DNA of 64,000 bases from Thermocaproicibacter sp002410755 (GTDB lineage: Bacteria; Bacillota; Clostridia; Oscillospirales; Acutalibacteraceae). The stretch covers positions 62,001-126,000 of the forward strand of contig DAITDU010000001.1 in assembly GCA_036839715.1 (NCBI GenBank), read 5' to 3'. The notes beneath the pieces were generated by a model. That model saw only the letters and a program-made list of their open reading frames with translations. It ran no database searches and was not told where the DNA came from. Numbering within the stretch: position 1 is the stretch's first letter; each line of letters begins with the position of its first letter. Shown piece after piece: positions 1 through 7,710 of the stretch. The translations under genes were made by a program, and so were the position numbers.

Positions 1-123
1 GCAAATATCCCGGGCGTAAAGACCACCCTCGTCAACACTCTGAACGTCTACGACATCCTGAATGCCGACAAGTTTATCGTCGTTAAGGACGTCGTCTCCC
101 GCATTGAGGAGGTGTACGCTTAA
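1..123 (+). CDS. rplD: Ribosomal protein L4, C-terminal end (partial)
   Basis: Only the last 40 codons lie in the window, open from base 1 to a TAA stop at 121-123. The reading ends in a segment of the form NVYDILNADKFIV...IEEVYA, which is the usual end of bacterial L4. L4 is an early-assembling 50S protein that lines the exit tunnel. The position directly before rplW is the standard S10 operon order (L3-L4-L23-L2), which supports the call even though most of the gene is outside the window. Confidence 0.93.
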   Translation, partial: ANIPGVKTTLVNTLNVYDILNADKFIVVKDVVSRIEEVYA

Positions 124-414
124 ATGGCAGCGCAGGATATTATTGTCCGTCCGATCCTCACTGAAAAGTGCATGGCCGGTATCGGCAACAAGAAGTATGT
201 CTTTGAAGTTGCGCCAGACGCAACAAAAATTGACATTGCAAGAGCCTGTGAAGAGCTTTTCGGCGTCAAGGTCAGCAAGGTGACTACCCTGCATGTGCGC
301 GGCCATCTCCGCCGCCAGGGCAGAACCCAGGGTTATACCCGTTCCTGGAAAAAGGCTACCGTTACCCTGAAGCCGGACAGCAAGGCAATCGAATTCTTTG
401 AAGATATGACATGA
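124..414 (+). CDS. rplW: Ribosomal protein L23
   Basis: This 96-residue protein has the L23 signature: an N-terminal IIVRPILTEK segment, a central KYVFEV strand and the basic loop with RRQGRTQGYTRSWKKA. L23 sits at the exit of the ribosomal tunnel and docks trigger factor and the signal recognition particle. The ATG follows the rplD stop directly, so the two are likely translationally coupled. Length is normal for the family. The 75-base spacer to rplB is the longest gap inside this part of the operon and holds a small CTCCG/CGGAG hairpin at about 420-437. Confidence 0.97.
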   Translation: MAAQDIIVRPILTEKCMAGIGNKKYVFEVAPDATKIDIARACEELFGVKVSKVTTLHVRGHLRRQGRTQGYTRSWKKATVTLKPDSKAIEFFEDMT

Positions 415-489
415 TGTAATCTCCGTTTTCTGCGGAGGCATGGATGGGGGCCGGCAGTCCCCGCAAAGCCGTCATGAGGAGTGTGAAAA

Positions 490-1323
490 ATGCCAACCAT
501 TAATTTTAAGCCGACTTCAGCTTCGCGGCGCAATATGTCTGTTATGGACTACAGTGCACTGACGAAGAAAGAGCCGGAAAAGAGTCTTCTTGACACCAAA
601 AAGAAGCACTCCGGCCGCAATAGCTACGGCCGTATTACTGTCCGCCACCGCGGCGGAGGCAACCGTAAAAAATACCGTGTAATTGATTTCAAGCGCCGCA
701 AGTTTGACGCACCTGCAACCGTCCTCAGCATTGAGTACGACCCAAATCGTACTGCTTTTATTGCCCTTGTTCAGTATGAGGATGGTGACAAGAGTTACAT
801 TGTAGCCCCGGAAGGCCTTAAGGTCGGCGACAAAGTCGTATCAGGCACGTCTGCTGATATTAAGCCCGGCAATGCACTTCCGCTGGAGAATATTCCGATT
901 GGCACGTTTGTCCACAATGTTGAGCTTTACCCGGGCAAGGGTGCTCAGTTGGCCCGCGCAGCCGGCATTATGGCCCAACTTATGGCAAAGGAAAACGGCC
1001 TTGCGCTGCTCCGCCTTCCTTCTGGAGAGCTCCGCAATGTTCCGATTGCGTGCATGGCGACGATTGGCCAGGTCAGCAATATCGACCATGAGAACATGAA
1101 GATCGGCAAGGCGGGTCGCAAGCGCCACATGGGCTGGCGGCCGACCGTCCGCGGTTCTGCTATGAACCCGAACGACCATCCGCACGGCGGCGGCGAAGGC
1201 AAAGCGCCAATTGGCCGTCCGGGGCCGGTTACTCCGTGGGGCAAACCGGCTTTGGGTTACAAGACGCGTTCGCACCACAACCATTCCGACCGCTTTATCG
1301 TCAAGCGCCGGAATGGCAAATAA
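490..1323 (+). CDS. rplB: Ribosomal protein L2
   Basis: The 277-residue product has the OB-fold N-terminal half (NSYGRITVRHRGGGNR) and the SH3-like C-terminal half of L2. The near-invariant NPNDHPHGGGEGK segment, which holds the histidine next to the peptidyl transferase centre, is intact at about residues 224-236. The start ATG at 490 is preceded by a GAGGAG ribosome site at 476-481. L2 is a primary 23S rRNA binder needed for subunit association. The gene is followed almost at once by rpsS. Confidence 0.98.
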   Translation: MPTINFKPTSASRRNMSVMDYSALTKKEPEKSLLDTKKKHSGRNSYGRITVRHRGGGNRKKYRVIDFKRRKFDAPATVLSIEYDPNRTAFIALVQYEDGDKSYIVAPEGLKVGDKVVSGTSADIKPGNALPLENIPIGTFVHNVELYPGKGAQLARAAGIMAQLMAKENGLALLRLPSGELRNVPIACMATIGQVSNIDHENMKIGKAGRKRHMGWRPTVRGSAMNPNDHPHGGGEGKAPIGRPGPVTPWGKPALGYKTRSHHNHSDRFIVKRRNGK

Positions 1324-1353
1324 TGTGTGCGGAAAGGAGCTTGCAGAGAGATT

Positions 1354-1710
1354 ATGAGCAGAAGTATCAAGAAAGGGCCCTATGTTCAGCCTGAGTTGCT
1401 GAAAAGGATCCAGGAAATGAACAAAACCGGCGAGAAAAAGATTGTAAAGACCTGGAGCAGGTCTTCCGTGATTTTCCCTGATTTTGTCGGTCATACCATT
1501 GCGGTTCACGATGGCCGTAAGCATGTTCCCGTTTATATCACTGAGGACATGGTGGGCCACAAACTCGGCGAATTTGCCCCTACCAGGACTTTCCGCGGGC
1601 ATAACGGCTCCAAGACGACGGAACTTGCAGGGGAAACGCCGTCTGCCGGTGCCAGCACCCCTGCCCCTGCTCCCGCAGCGAGTAGTCCTGCACCCGCCGG
1701 GAACAAATAA
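1354..1710 (+). CDS. rpsS: Ribosomal protein S19 with Pro/Ala-rich C-terminal tail
   Basis: Residues 1-92 are a normal S19 (SRSIKKGPYV start, KTWSRSS, GHKLGEFAPTRTF). After the usual end the frame continues for about 26 residues made almost only of Ala, Pro, Ser, Thr and Gly before the stop, giving 118 residues against about 92 in most bacteria. I chose the ATG at 1354, which has AAAGGAG at 1334-1340 and starts with the family N-terminus; an in-frame start at 1327 would add nine unrelated residues. S19 binds the head of the 30S subunit near the decoding site. The tail is not explained by sequence error: the operon frame and the rplV ribosome site follow normally. Confidence 0.95.
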   Translation: MSRSIKKGPYVQPELLKRIQEMNKTGEKKIVKTWSRSSVIFPDFVGHTIAVHDGRKHVPVYITEDMVGHKLGEFAPTRTFRGHNGSKTTELAGETPSAGASTPAPAPAASSPAPAGNK

Positions 1711-1731
1711 CGGCTGAAAGGAGTGTATTGC

Positions 1732-2079
1732 ATGGAAGAGAGCATGGAAGCAAGGGCGTACCTGAATTACACCCGTATCTCCCCCCGGAAAGTTGAAATC
1801 GTGCTTGACCTGATCCGCAATAAACCGGCCACCGAGGCAATGGCCATCCTGAAAAACACCCCGAAGGCCGCAAGCGAACCAGTTGCAAAACTGCTGAAGT
1901 CGGCGGTTGCCAACGCCGAAAACAATAAAGGCATGAACTCTTCAAATCTTTACGTTGCGCAGTGCTTCGTGACCCCTGGTCCGATCCTCAAGCGCATCCG
2001 TCCAAGAGCCCAGGGCCGCGCGTTCCATATTCTGAAGAGGACTTCGCACGTGACCATGGTGCTGAAGGAAAAAGAATAA
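1732..2079 (+). CDS. rplV: Ribosomal protein L22
   Basis: The 115-residue product carries the L22 core (ARAYLNYTRISPRKV at the N-terminus, and the RPRAQGRA loop with HI near residues 85-95 that reaches into the exit tunnel). The ATG at 1732 sits nine bases after GAAAGGAG and is preferred; a GTG at 1723 lies inside the ribosome site and another ATG at 1744 (MEARAYL) is the more typical family start. The tunnel loop is the site where macrolide-resistance changes occur in this family; no unusual change is visible here. Confidence 0.96.
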   Translation: MEESMEARAYLNYTRISPRKVEIVLDLIRNKPATEAMAILKNTPKAASEPVAKLLKSAVANAENNKGMNSSNLYVAQCFVTPGPILKRIRPRAQGRAFHILKRTSHVTMVLKEKE

Positions 2080-2097
2080 GGGAAGAGGAGGTAAATT

Positions 2098-2778
2098 ATG
2101 GGCCAGAAAGTCAATCCACACGGCTTCCGCGTGGGTGTTATCAAAGATTGGGACTCCCGCTGGTTTGTGAAGAATAAAGATATTGGCGATACGCTTGTCG
2201 CAGACTATAAGCTTCGCAGGATGCTTTTAAAGCAGCTTGCGTCGGCTGGTGTTCCAAAGATTGAAATTGAACGCGATGCTTCAAAGGTACGGATCCACAT
2301 CCACTGTGCGAAACCGGGCATCGTAATCGGCAAAGGCGGCTCCGAGATTGAAAAGCTCCGCCATCAGTGCGAGAAATTACTCGGCAAGCCGGTAACCATT
2401 AATATCATCGAAGTCAAGACCCCTGACCTGAACGCGCAGCTTGTTGCCGAAAATATTGCACAGCAACTTGAAAAGCGTATTTCTTTCCGCCGTGCAATGA
2501 AAATGTGCATTGGGCGCGCTATGAGAATGGGTGCAAAAGGAATTAAAACGCAGGTTTCCGGCCGTCTGGGCGGTGCTGAGATTGCACGCCGTGAACAGTA
2601 TCATGATGGGACGATTCCACTTCAGACCATCCGTGCCGACATTGATTACGGATTTGCTGAGGCTGCCACTACTTACGGCCGTATCGGCGTAAAAGTATGG
2701 ATTTACCGCGGCGAAGTTCTTCAGGATAACCATAAACAGCAACAGTTGCCCCGTAGAGAAGGAGGCGTCAAACAGTAA
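2098..2778 (+). CDS. rpsC: Ribosomal protein S3
   Basis: The 226-residue protein begins MGQKVNPHGFRVG, the S3 hallmark, contains a type II KH domain with the GIVIGKGGSEIE loop around residues 75-90, and the C-terminal GRLGGAEIAR segment. S3 forms part of the mRNA entry site and helicase of the 30S subunit. The start has AGAGGAGG eight bases upstream. Its TAA stop shares one base with the rplP ATG at 2778, so L16 synthesis is probably coupled to S3. Confidence 0.98.
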   Translation: MGQKVNPHGFRVGVIKDWDSRWFVKNKDIGDTLVADYKLRRMLLKQLASAGVPKIEIERDASKVRIHIHCAKPGIVIGKGGSEIEKLRHQCEKLLGKPVTINIIEVKTPDLNAQLVAENIAQQLEKRISFRRAMKMCIGRAMRMGAKGIKTQVSGRLGGAEIARREQYHDGTIPLQTIRADIDYGFAEAATTYGRIGVKVWIYRGEVLQDNHKQQQLPRREGGVKQ

Positions 2779-3206
2779 TGCTGATGCCAAAACGCGTGAA
2801 ATACCGCAAAGTGCAGCGCGGACGCATGAAAGGCAAATGTACGCGCGGCAATATCGTGGATTATGGCGAGTACGGCCTTCAGGCGCTGGAACCGGCATGG
2901 ATTACCGCCAACCAGATCGAGGCTGCACGTGTTGCGATGACACGCTACACCAAAAGATTCGGGCAGGTCTGGATCAAGATTTTTCCGGATAAGCCTGTTA
3001 CGAAAAAGCCGGCCGAAGTCCGCATGGGCTCCGGAAAAGGTGCCCCTGAGTACTGGGTTGCCGTTGTAAAGCCCGGCCGTGTGATGTTTGAAATGGCCGG
3101 TATTCCGGAAGCTGATGCGCGGGAAGCGCTCCGCCTTGCAGCCAGCAAGCTGCCGATCAAGTGCAAAATTGTTACCAAGGAAGAAACGGGTGGTGAGCAG
3201 TCATGA
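2778..3206 (+). CDS. rplP: Ribosomal protein L16
   Basis: The 142-residue protein opens MLMPKRVKYRKVQRGR and has the conserved R(M)GSGKGAPEYWVAVV stretch near residues 77-92. L16 organises the A-site tRNA region of the 50S subunit. The ATG overlaps the rpsC stop by one base, and GAGAAGGAGG at 2757-2766 inside rpsC is the likely ribosome site. Its own last codons overlap the rpmC ATG (3203) by four bases. Confidence 0.98.
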   Translation: MLMPKRVKYRKVQRGRMKGKCTRGNIVDYGEYGLQALEPAWITANQIEAARVAMTRYTKRFGQVWIKIFPDKPVTKKPAEVRMGSGKGAPEYWVAVVKPGRVMFEMAGIPEADAREALRLAASKLPIKCKIVTKEETGGEQS

Positions 3207-3409
3207 AGGCCTCAGAAGTCAGAGAATTGAGCACAGAAGAACTGGAAAGCAAGCTGAAGGATTTGAAGGCCGAGCTCTTCAACCTCCGCTTCCAACTTAC
3301 CATCAATCAGCTCGACAACCCCATGCGCATTCAGGCCGTTAAGAGAGACATTGCCCGCATTAAGACGGTTTTGCGTGAAAATGAGCTGAAAAACAGCGCC
3401 AATGAGTAA
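3203..3409 (+). CDS. rpmC: Ribosomal protein L29
   Basis: This 68-residue helical hairpin protein shows the L29 pattern KASEVRELS...ELFNLRFQ...QLDNPMRI...RRDIARIKTVL (here KRDIARIKTVL). L29 lies beside L23 at the tunnel exit. The start overlaps the end of rplP, with GGTGGTGAG as its weak ribosome site, which suggests coupling. Length is usual. Confidence 0.97.
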   Translation: MKASEVRELSTEELESKLKDLKAELFNLRFQLTINQLDNPMRIQAVKRDIARIKTVLRENELKNSANE

Positions 3410-3427
3410 GGGAAGGGAGGATACACC

Positions 3428-3685
3428 GTGAGCGACAGGAACATCAGGAAAACTGAGGTCGGTAAGGTCGTCAGCAACAAGATGGACAAGACCATTGTTG
3501 TTGCTGTCGAGAACAGTGTGAAGCACCCGATCTACAAAAAGGTTATCAAACGTACCGCAAAGCTCAAGGCACATGACGAAAATAACGAGTGCTCGATCGG
3601 TGATCGTGTGCGTGTGATGGAAACCCGTCCCCTGAGCAAGGATAAAAGATGGCGCCTTATCAAAATAATCGAGAAGGCCAAATAG
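3428..3685 (+). CDS. rpsQ: Ribosomal protein S17
   Basis: The 85-residue product has the S17 OB-fold motifs KVVSNKMDKTIVVAVE and the PLSKDKRWRL end, with the V.. HPIYKK segment. S17 is a primary 16S rRNA binder. The start is a GTG at 3428, placed after GGGAAGGGAGG; no ATG lies near. The spacer to rplN is 28 bases. Confidence 0.97.
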   Translation: MSDRNIRKTEVGKVVSNKMDKTIVVAVENSVKHPIYKKVIKRTAKLKAHDENNECSIGDRVRVMETRPLSKDKRWRLIKIIEKAK

Positions 3686-3713
3686 CTGGCCCCGTGCAAA
3701 GGAGGAACGCACC

Positions 3714-4082
3714 GTGATTCAACAGCAGACTACCCTGAACGTTGCCGACAACACCGGCGCGAAGCAGCTGATGTGCATCCGCGTGCTGGGCGGCACGGGC
3801 AGAAGGTATGCTAATATTGGCGATGTAATTGTCGCCTCAGTCAAAAAAGCGACGCCGGGCGGCACTGTGAAAAAAGGCGACGTTGTGAAGGCAGTTGTAG
3901 TGCGCACCTGCTCAGGCGTTCGGCGCAGCGACGGGACCTATATCCGCTTCGATGAGAATGCGGCTGTCCTGATCGGCGACGATAAAAACCCGAGAGGCAC
4001 GCGTATTTTTGGGCCAGTGGCCCGTGAACTGCGCGACAGGAACTACGTCAAAATCCTGAGCCTTGCCCCGGAAGTACTGTGA
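3714..4082 (+). CDS. rplN: Ribosomal protein L14
   Basis: A 122-residue protein with the L14 signature: MIQQQT.LNVADNTGAK at the start, then CIRVLGGTGRRYA and the end YVKILSLAPEVL. L14 contacts the 30S subunit in bridges B5/B8 and is the docking point of the silencing factor RsfS. The start is GTG at 3714 after AAAGGAGG. This gene opens the classical spc section of the superoperon; no promoter or terminator is visible before it. Confidence 0.98.
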   Translation: MIQQQTTLNVADNTGAKQLMCIRVLGGTGRRYANIGDVIVASVKKATPGGTVKKGDVVKAVVVRTCSGVRRSDGTYIRFDENAAVLIGDDKNPRGTRIFGPVARELRDRNYVKILSLAPEVL

Positions 4083-4096
4083 GGAGGTGCTCTGTG

Positions 4097-4417
4097 ATGA
4101 AGAATAAAGTTCATGTAAAGACCGGAGACACCGTTGTTGTCCTCAGCGGGAAAGACCGCGGCAAAAAGGGCAAAGTTCTTCAGGTCAGCCCAAAAGAAGG
4201 CAAAGTTATTGTTGAGAAAATCAATGTTGTCTCTAAGCATGTAAAGCCCCGCAAAGCCGGCGACGAGGGCGGCATTGTCAAGGCGGAAGGCGCCATGTAC
4301 GCCTGCAAAGTCCAGATTGTCTGCCCACACTGCGGCAAGCCAACCCGTGTCGGCCACAAGTCCTTTGAAGACGGCACGAAGCAACGCATCTGCAAAAAAT
4401 GCGGCGAAGCGCTGTGA
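4097..4417 (+). CDS. rplX: Ribosomal protein L24
   Basis: The 106-residue product has the KOW motif of L24 (KVHVKTGDTVVVLSGKDRGKKGKV) near its N-terminus, and a C-terminal CPHC...CKKC pair that may hold zinc, as in many Bacillota L24 proteins. L24 starts 50S assembly. I place the start at ATG 4097; the GTG at 4094 directly before it is an alternative and both use GAGGAGG at 4081-4087. The stop is followed by the rplE ribosome site within five bases. Confidence 0.96.
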   Translation: MKNKVHVKTGDTVVVLSGKDRGKKGKVLQVSPKEGKVIVEKINVVSKHVKPRKAGDEGGIVKAEGAMYACKVQIVCPHCGKPTRVGHKSFEDGTKQRICKKCGEAL

Positions 4418-4428
4418 GGAGGGGTAAC

Positions 4429-4971
4429 ATGATAGCAAGACTGAAAGAGTATTATCAGAAGGAAGCCGCCCCGGCCATGATGAAAAAATTTTCTTATAAG
4501 AGTGTTATGCAGATCCCGAAGTTTGAGAAAATTGTCATCAATGTAGGAGCGGGCGACGCCAAGGAGAATTCCAAGGTAATTGACGCGGTCGTAAGCGACC
4601 TTTCCGCCATCACAGGCCAGCATCCCATGATTTGCACCGCTAAAAAGTCCGTTGCAAACTTTAAAATCCGTGCCGGCATGAAAATCGGCGCAAAGGTAAC
4701 GTTACGCGGAGACCGGATGTATGAGTTTATGGATCGTCTCTTTAATGTGGCGCTCCCGAGGGTGCGCGATTTCCGCGGCATTAACCCGAACTCATTCGAC
4801 GGACGCGGCAATTACAACATGGGTGTCAAAGAGCAGCTTATCTTCCCTGAGATTGATTACGACAAAGTCGATAAGGTCCGCGGTATGGATATCTGCTTTG
4901 TGACAACAGCAAAAACTGACGAGGAATCCCGCGAGCTGCTTCGGCTGATGGGTGCCCCGTTTGCAAAATAA
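4429..4971 (+). CDS. rplE: Ribosomal protein L5
   Basis: The 180-residue protein matches L5 through KIVINVGAGDA, the GQHPMICTAKKSVANFKIR segment, and RDFRGI..NSFDGRGNYN. L5 carries 5S rRNA into the central protuberance. The ATG at 4429 has TGAGGAGGGG just upstream; the same frame is open further upstream but only over the end of rplX. Length is standard. Confidence 0.98.
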   Translation: MIARLKEYYQKEAAPAMMKKFSYKSVMQIPKFEKIVINVGAGDAKENSKVIDAVVSDLSAITGQHPMICTAKKSVANFKIRAGMKIGAKVTLRGDRMYEFMDRLFNVALPRVRDFRGINPNSFDGRGNYNMGVKEQLIFPEIDYDKVDKVRGMDICFVTTAKTDEESRELLRLMGAPFAK

Positions 4972-4986
4972 GGAGGTCATTGGACT

Positions 4987-5172
4987 GTGGCCAAAACTTC
5001 AATGAAAGTCAGGCAGAGCCGCCCGGCGAAGTATTCGACGCGTGCTTATAACAGATGCAAAATCTGCGGCAGGCCGCATGGTTACCTCCGCAAATTCGGC
5101 GTCTGCCGTATCTGTTTCCGTAATCTTGCCTACAAAGGCGAGATCCCCGGTGTGAAAAAGGCAAGCTGGTAA
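4987..5172 (+). CDS. rpsN: Ribosomal protein S14, zinc-binding type Z
   Basis: The 61-residue length and the two CxxC pairs (CKIC near residue 24 and CRIC near residue 40) mark the short zinc-ribbon form of S14 rather than the long zinc-free form. S14 binds the 30S head. The start is GTG at 4987 after AAGGAGG at 4971-4977. Cells with this form depend on zinc for 30S assembly, and often keep a zinc-free paralogue elsewhere; none is in this window. Confidence 0.97.
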   Translation: MAKTSMKVRQSRPAKYSTRAYNRCKICGRPHGYLRKFGVCRICFRNLAYKGEIPGVKKASW

Positions 5173-5196
5173 AGGCTTAGCAAAGGAGGTAACGGC

Positions 5197-5595
5197 ATGC
5201 AAATCACAGACACGATTGCCGATCTGCTTACCCGCATTCGCAACGCGAGCAATGCCAAGCACGAAACCGTTGAAATTCCCTCCTCTAACATGAAGAAGGC
5301 CATTGTGCAGATTCTTCTGGACGAGGGCTACATTAAGAATTTTACGGTGACGGATGACGGCAAGCAGGGCATCATCAAAGTGACTTTGAAATACGGCGAA
5401 GGTAAGGCTTCTGCCATTAACGGCCTTGAGAGGGTTTCAAAGCCAGGCCTTCGCATTTACCGCAATGCAGCGGAAATGCCTAAAGTGATGAAAGGACTTG
5501 GCATTGCCATCGTTTCCACTTCCAAGGGTATCATGACGGACCGTGAGGCCCGCAAGGAGAACGTGGGCGGCGAAGTTCTTGCGTTCATCTGGTAA
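5197..5595 (+). CDS. rpsH: Ribosomal protein S8
   Basis: A 132-residue protein with the S8 marks: DTIADLLTRIRNA at the start, and the C-terminal VSTSKGIMTDREAR...GGEVLAFIW. S8 is the translational repressor of the spc section in E. coli by binding an rRNA-like site near the L5 start; I saw no clear copy of that site here. The ATG follows AAAGGAGG. Confidence 0.98.
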   Translation: MQITDTIADLLTRIRNASNAKHETVEIPSSNMKKAIVQILLDEGYIKNFTVTDDGKQGIIKVTLKYGEGKASAINGLERVSKPGLRIYRNAAEMPKVMKGLGIAIVSTSKGIMTDREARKENVGGEVLAFIW

Positions 5596-5612
5596 AAAGA
5601 GGGGGTGCAGAA

Positions 5613-6161
5613 ATGTCGCGAATTGGAAGAAAACCCGTAAATATTCCCGCCGGCGTCACCGTTTCGGTTGACGGCAGCGTTGTTACTGTGAAGGGACCCC
5701 AGGGTACCCTGAAACAGAAAATCCACCCGGGCATCACCGTTCAGGTGGAGGGCACGCAGGTCCATGTGGGCCGCCCCAACGACGAGAATGAAAGCAAAGC
5801 CCTTCACGGCACAACCCGTTCCCTGATCAACAATATGGTCATCGGTGTGACAAAGGGCTTTCAGAAAGAGCTCCAAGTCAACGGTGTTGGTTACCGTGCT
5901 CAGAAACAGGGCAAGAACCTCGTAATGAATCTTGGATTTTCCCATCAGGTTACCATCCCTGAAGTGGATGGCATTACCATCGAGTGCCCCACGGCAAACA
6001 AGATTGTCGTGCATGGCGCGGATAAACAGCAGGTCGGCCAGTTTGCGTCGGAGATCCGTGAGAAACGTCCGCCGGAACCCTACAAGGGCAAGGGCATCAA
6101 GTATTCTTACGAACATATCCGCCGCAAGGAAGGCAAGGCCGGCAAGACCGCCAAGAAGTAA
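5613..6161 (+). CDS. rplF: Ribosomal protein L6
   Basis: The 182-residue protein begins MSRIGRKPVNIPAGV and ends with the RPPEPYKGKGIKY motif, which is the L6 signature near the sarcin-ricin loop. Two repeated alpha/beta domains fit the length. The ATG at 5613 lies after AGAGGGGG. A short Lys/Gly-rich end (about the last 20 residues) is common in this family. Confidence 0.98.
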   Translation: MSRIGRKPVNIPAGVTVSVDGSVVTVKGPQGTLKQKIHPGITVQVEGTQVHVGRPNDENESKALHGTTRSLINNMVIGVTKGFQKELQVNGVGYRAQKQGKNLVMNLGFSHQVTIPEVDGITIECPTANKIVVHGADKQQVGQFASEIREKRPPEPYKGKGIKYSYEHIRRKEGKAGKTAKK

Positions 6162-6174
6162 GGAGTGAATCGCA

Positions 6175-6534
6175 ATGGTGAACAAGGCCGATTCAAACAA
6201 GGCCAGACTGCACCGCCACACCAGAGTGCGCGGCAAAATCACAGGCACCGCAGCGTGCCCACGTCTGGATGTTTTTCGCTCTGCCAAGAACATTTACGCG
6301 CAGATCATCGATGATGAAAAGGGCGTGACGCTCACGGCGGCTTCTTCGCTGGATAAGGAGTTTGCCGGCAACGGCGGAAACAAAGAAGGTGCACGCAAGG
6401 TTGGCGAGATGATCGCAAAGCGTGCAGCAGAAAAGGGAATTCAGCAGGTCGTTTTCGACCGCGGCGGGTATATTTATCATGGCCGCGTTCAGGAACTGGC
6501 CGAAGGCGCCCGTAAGGGCGGCCTCAAATTCTAA
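6175..6534 (+). CDS. rplR: Ribosomal protein L18
   Basis: The 119-residue protein has RLHRHTRVRGKITGTA near the start, RLDVFRS.KNIYAQIIDD, and the C-terminal VVFDRGGYIYHGRV...AEGARKGGL, all typical of L18. It binds 5S rRNA with L5. The start has AAGGAGTG upstream; a start a few codons later is possible but the current one fits the ribosome site. Confidence 0.98.
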   Translation: MVNKADSNKARLHRHTRVRGKITGTAACPRLDVFRSAKNIYAQIIDDEKGVTLTAASSLDKEFAGNGGNKEGARKVGEMIAKRAAEKGIQQVVFDRGGYIYHGRVQELAEGARKGGLKF

Positions 6535-6552
6535 AAGGAGGGGGAAGAACTT

Positions 6553-7053
6553 TTGGCTAGAATTGACGCTTCAGGAATGGAGCTTAAGGAGCACGTTGTT
6601 GCCATTAACCGTGTATCCAAAACGGTTAAAGGCGGCCGTATCTTTAAGTTCGCGGCACTTGTCGTCGTAGGCGACAGTAACGGCTTAGTCGGTTTTGGTA
6701 TTGGGAAAGCCGGAGAAGTTCCAGACGCCATTCGCAAAGGGATTGAAGATGCAAAGAAAAACCTTTTCAAAGTTTCTCTGCGCGGTACTACAATCCCCCA
6801 CGAGATTATCGGAAAATACGGTGCCGGCAGGGTTTTGATGAAACCTGCTGCTCCTGGCACCGGCGTGATTGCCGGAGGCCCGGTGCGTGCGGTCATGGAA
6901 GCTGTGGGAGTTCACGACGTCCGTACCAAGGCCCTTCGCTCCAACAATCCATGTAATGTTGTCCGTGCCACGATGGAGGGCCTTTCCAAACTGCGCAGTG
7001 CACAGCAGGTAGCCCAGACTCGCGGCAAAGAAGTCAAGGAATTATTTGCTTGA
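6553..7053 (+). CDS. rpsE: Ribosomal protein S5
   Basis: The 166-residue protein holds the S5 double-stranded-RNA-binding fold (VAINRVSKTVKGGR, GKAGEVPDAIRKG) and the conserved C-terminal half. S5 helps decoding accuracy and is part of the mRNA entry helicase. The start is TTG at 6553, after AAAAGGAGGGGG; no ATG or GTG precedes the conserved region at a useful distance. Confidence 0.97.
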   Translation: MARIDASGMELKEHVVAINRVSKTVKGGRIFKFAALVVVGDSNGLVGFGIGKAGEVPDAIRKGIEDAKKNLFKVSLRGTTIPHEIIGKYGAGRVLMKPAAPGTGVIAGGPVRAVMEAVGVHDVRTKALRSNNPCNVVRATMEGLSKLRSAQQVAQTRGKEVKELFA

Positions 7054-7069
7054 AGGAGGGCAGAGCAAT

Positions 7070-7249
7070 ATGGCAGAACTGAAAATTACGCTGTTCAAAA
7101 GCCTGATCGGCGCAAAGAAAGACCAGATTGCAACCGCCCATGCTCTTGGCCTTACAAAGATCGGCGATTCGTCGGTTCAGCCGGACAATGCACAGACCAA
7201 AGGCAAGGTGGCCAAGATTATCCACCTCATCAAGGTAAGCAATGCATAA
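7070..7249 (+). CDS. rpmD: Ribosomal protein L30
   Basis: The 59-residue protein has the short bacterial L30 form with LKITLFKSLIGAKKDQIATAHALGL and a hydrophobic end (GKVAKIIHLIKV). The ATG at 7070 follows GAAGGAGGG at 7052-7060; the frame is open upstream into rpsE but without family similarity. L30 is peripheral on the 50S subunit and missing in some bacteria. Confidence 0.97.
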   Translation: MAELKITLFKSLIGAKKDQIATAHALGLTKIGDSSVQPDNAQTKGKVAKIIHLIKVSNA

Positions 7250-7268
7250 GTAAGGGAGGTGTGAATTC

Positions 7269-7709
7269 ATGAAGTTGAACGATCTGACAGCGGTTCCCGG
7301 CGCAAGGAAAGAAACCAAGCGGATCGGCAGGGGAATCGGTTCCGGCCAGGGGAAGACTGCAGGCAAAGGCAGCAAGGGCCAGAAGGCAAGGTCCGGCGGT
7401 TCAATTCGCCCCGGCTTTGAAGGCGGCCAGATGCCTTTGCAGAGACGCCTTCCAAAACGTGGCTTCGTCAATAAATTTGCAAAAGTTTATGAAACCGTAA
7501 ATGTTGGTTTGCTTGAAAAATTTGAGGACGGAGCTGAAGTCGATGCAGAAGCCCTTTCCAAAGCTGGTCTTGCAGATGCTTGCAATGGGGGTGTAAAAAT
7601 CCTCGGCGACGGCAAACTGACGAAGAAACTAACGGTGAAAGCAAACGCATTTTCTGCATCCGCCAAAGAGAAGATTGAAGCAGTCGGTGGGAAGACAGAG
7701 GTGATCTGA
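7269..7709 (+). CDS. rplO: Ribosomal protein L15
   Basis: The 146-residue product shows the Gly-rich basic N-terminal arm of L15 (RKETKRIGRGIGSGQGKTAGKG, RSGGSIRPGFEGGQMPLQRRLPKRGF) and the globular C-terminal half. L15 is a late assembly protein of the 50S subunit. The ATG at 7269 follows GGGAGGTG. The stop is one base before the secY start. Confidence 0.98.
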   Translation: MKLNDLTAVPGARKETKRIGRGIGSGQGKTAGKGSKGQKARSGGSIRPGFEGGQMPLQRRLPKRGFVNKFAKVYETVNVGLLEKFEDGAEVDAEALSKAGLADACNGGVKILGDGKLTKKLTVKANAFSASAKEKIEAVGGKTEVI

Positions 7710-7710
7710 T

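Noticed and set aside
841..1602. Long open frame of 253 codons on the minus strand across rplB and rpsS
   Set aside because: It is antisense to two well-conserved ribosomal genes, has no ribosome site and resembles no protein; codon-bias shadow.
5457..6293. Minus-strand frame of 278 codons over rpsH, rplF and rplR
   Set aside because: Antisense shadow; no recognisable domain or start signal.
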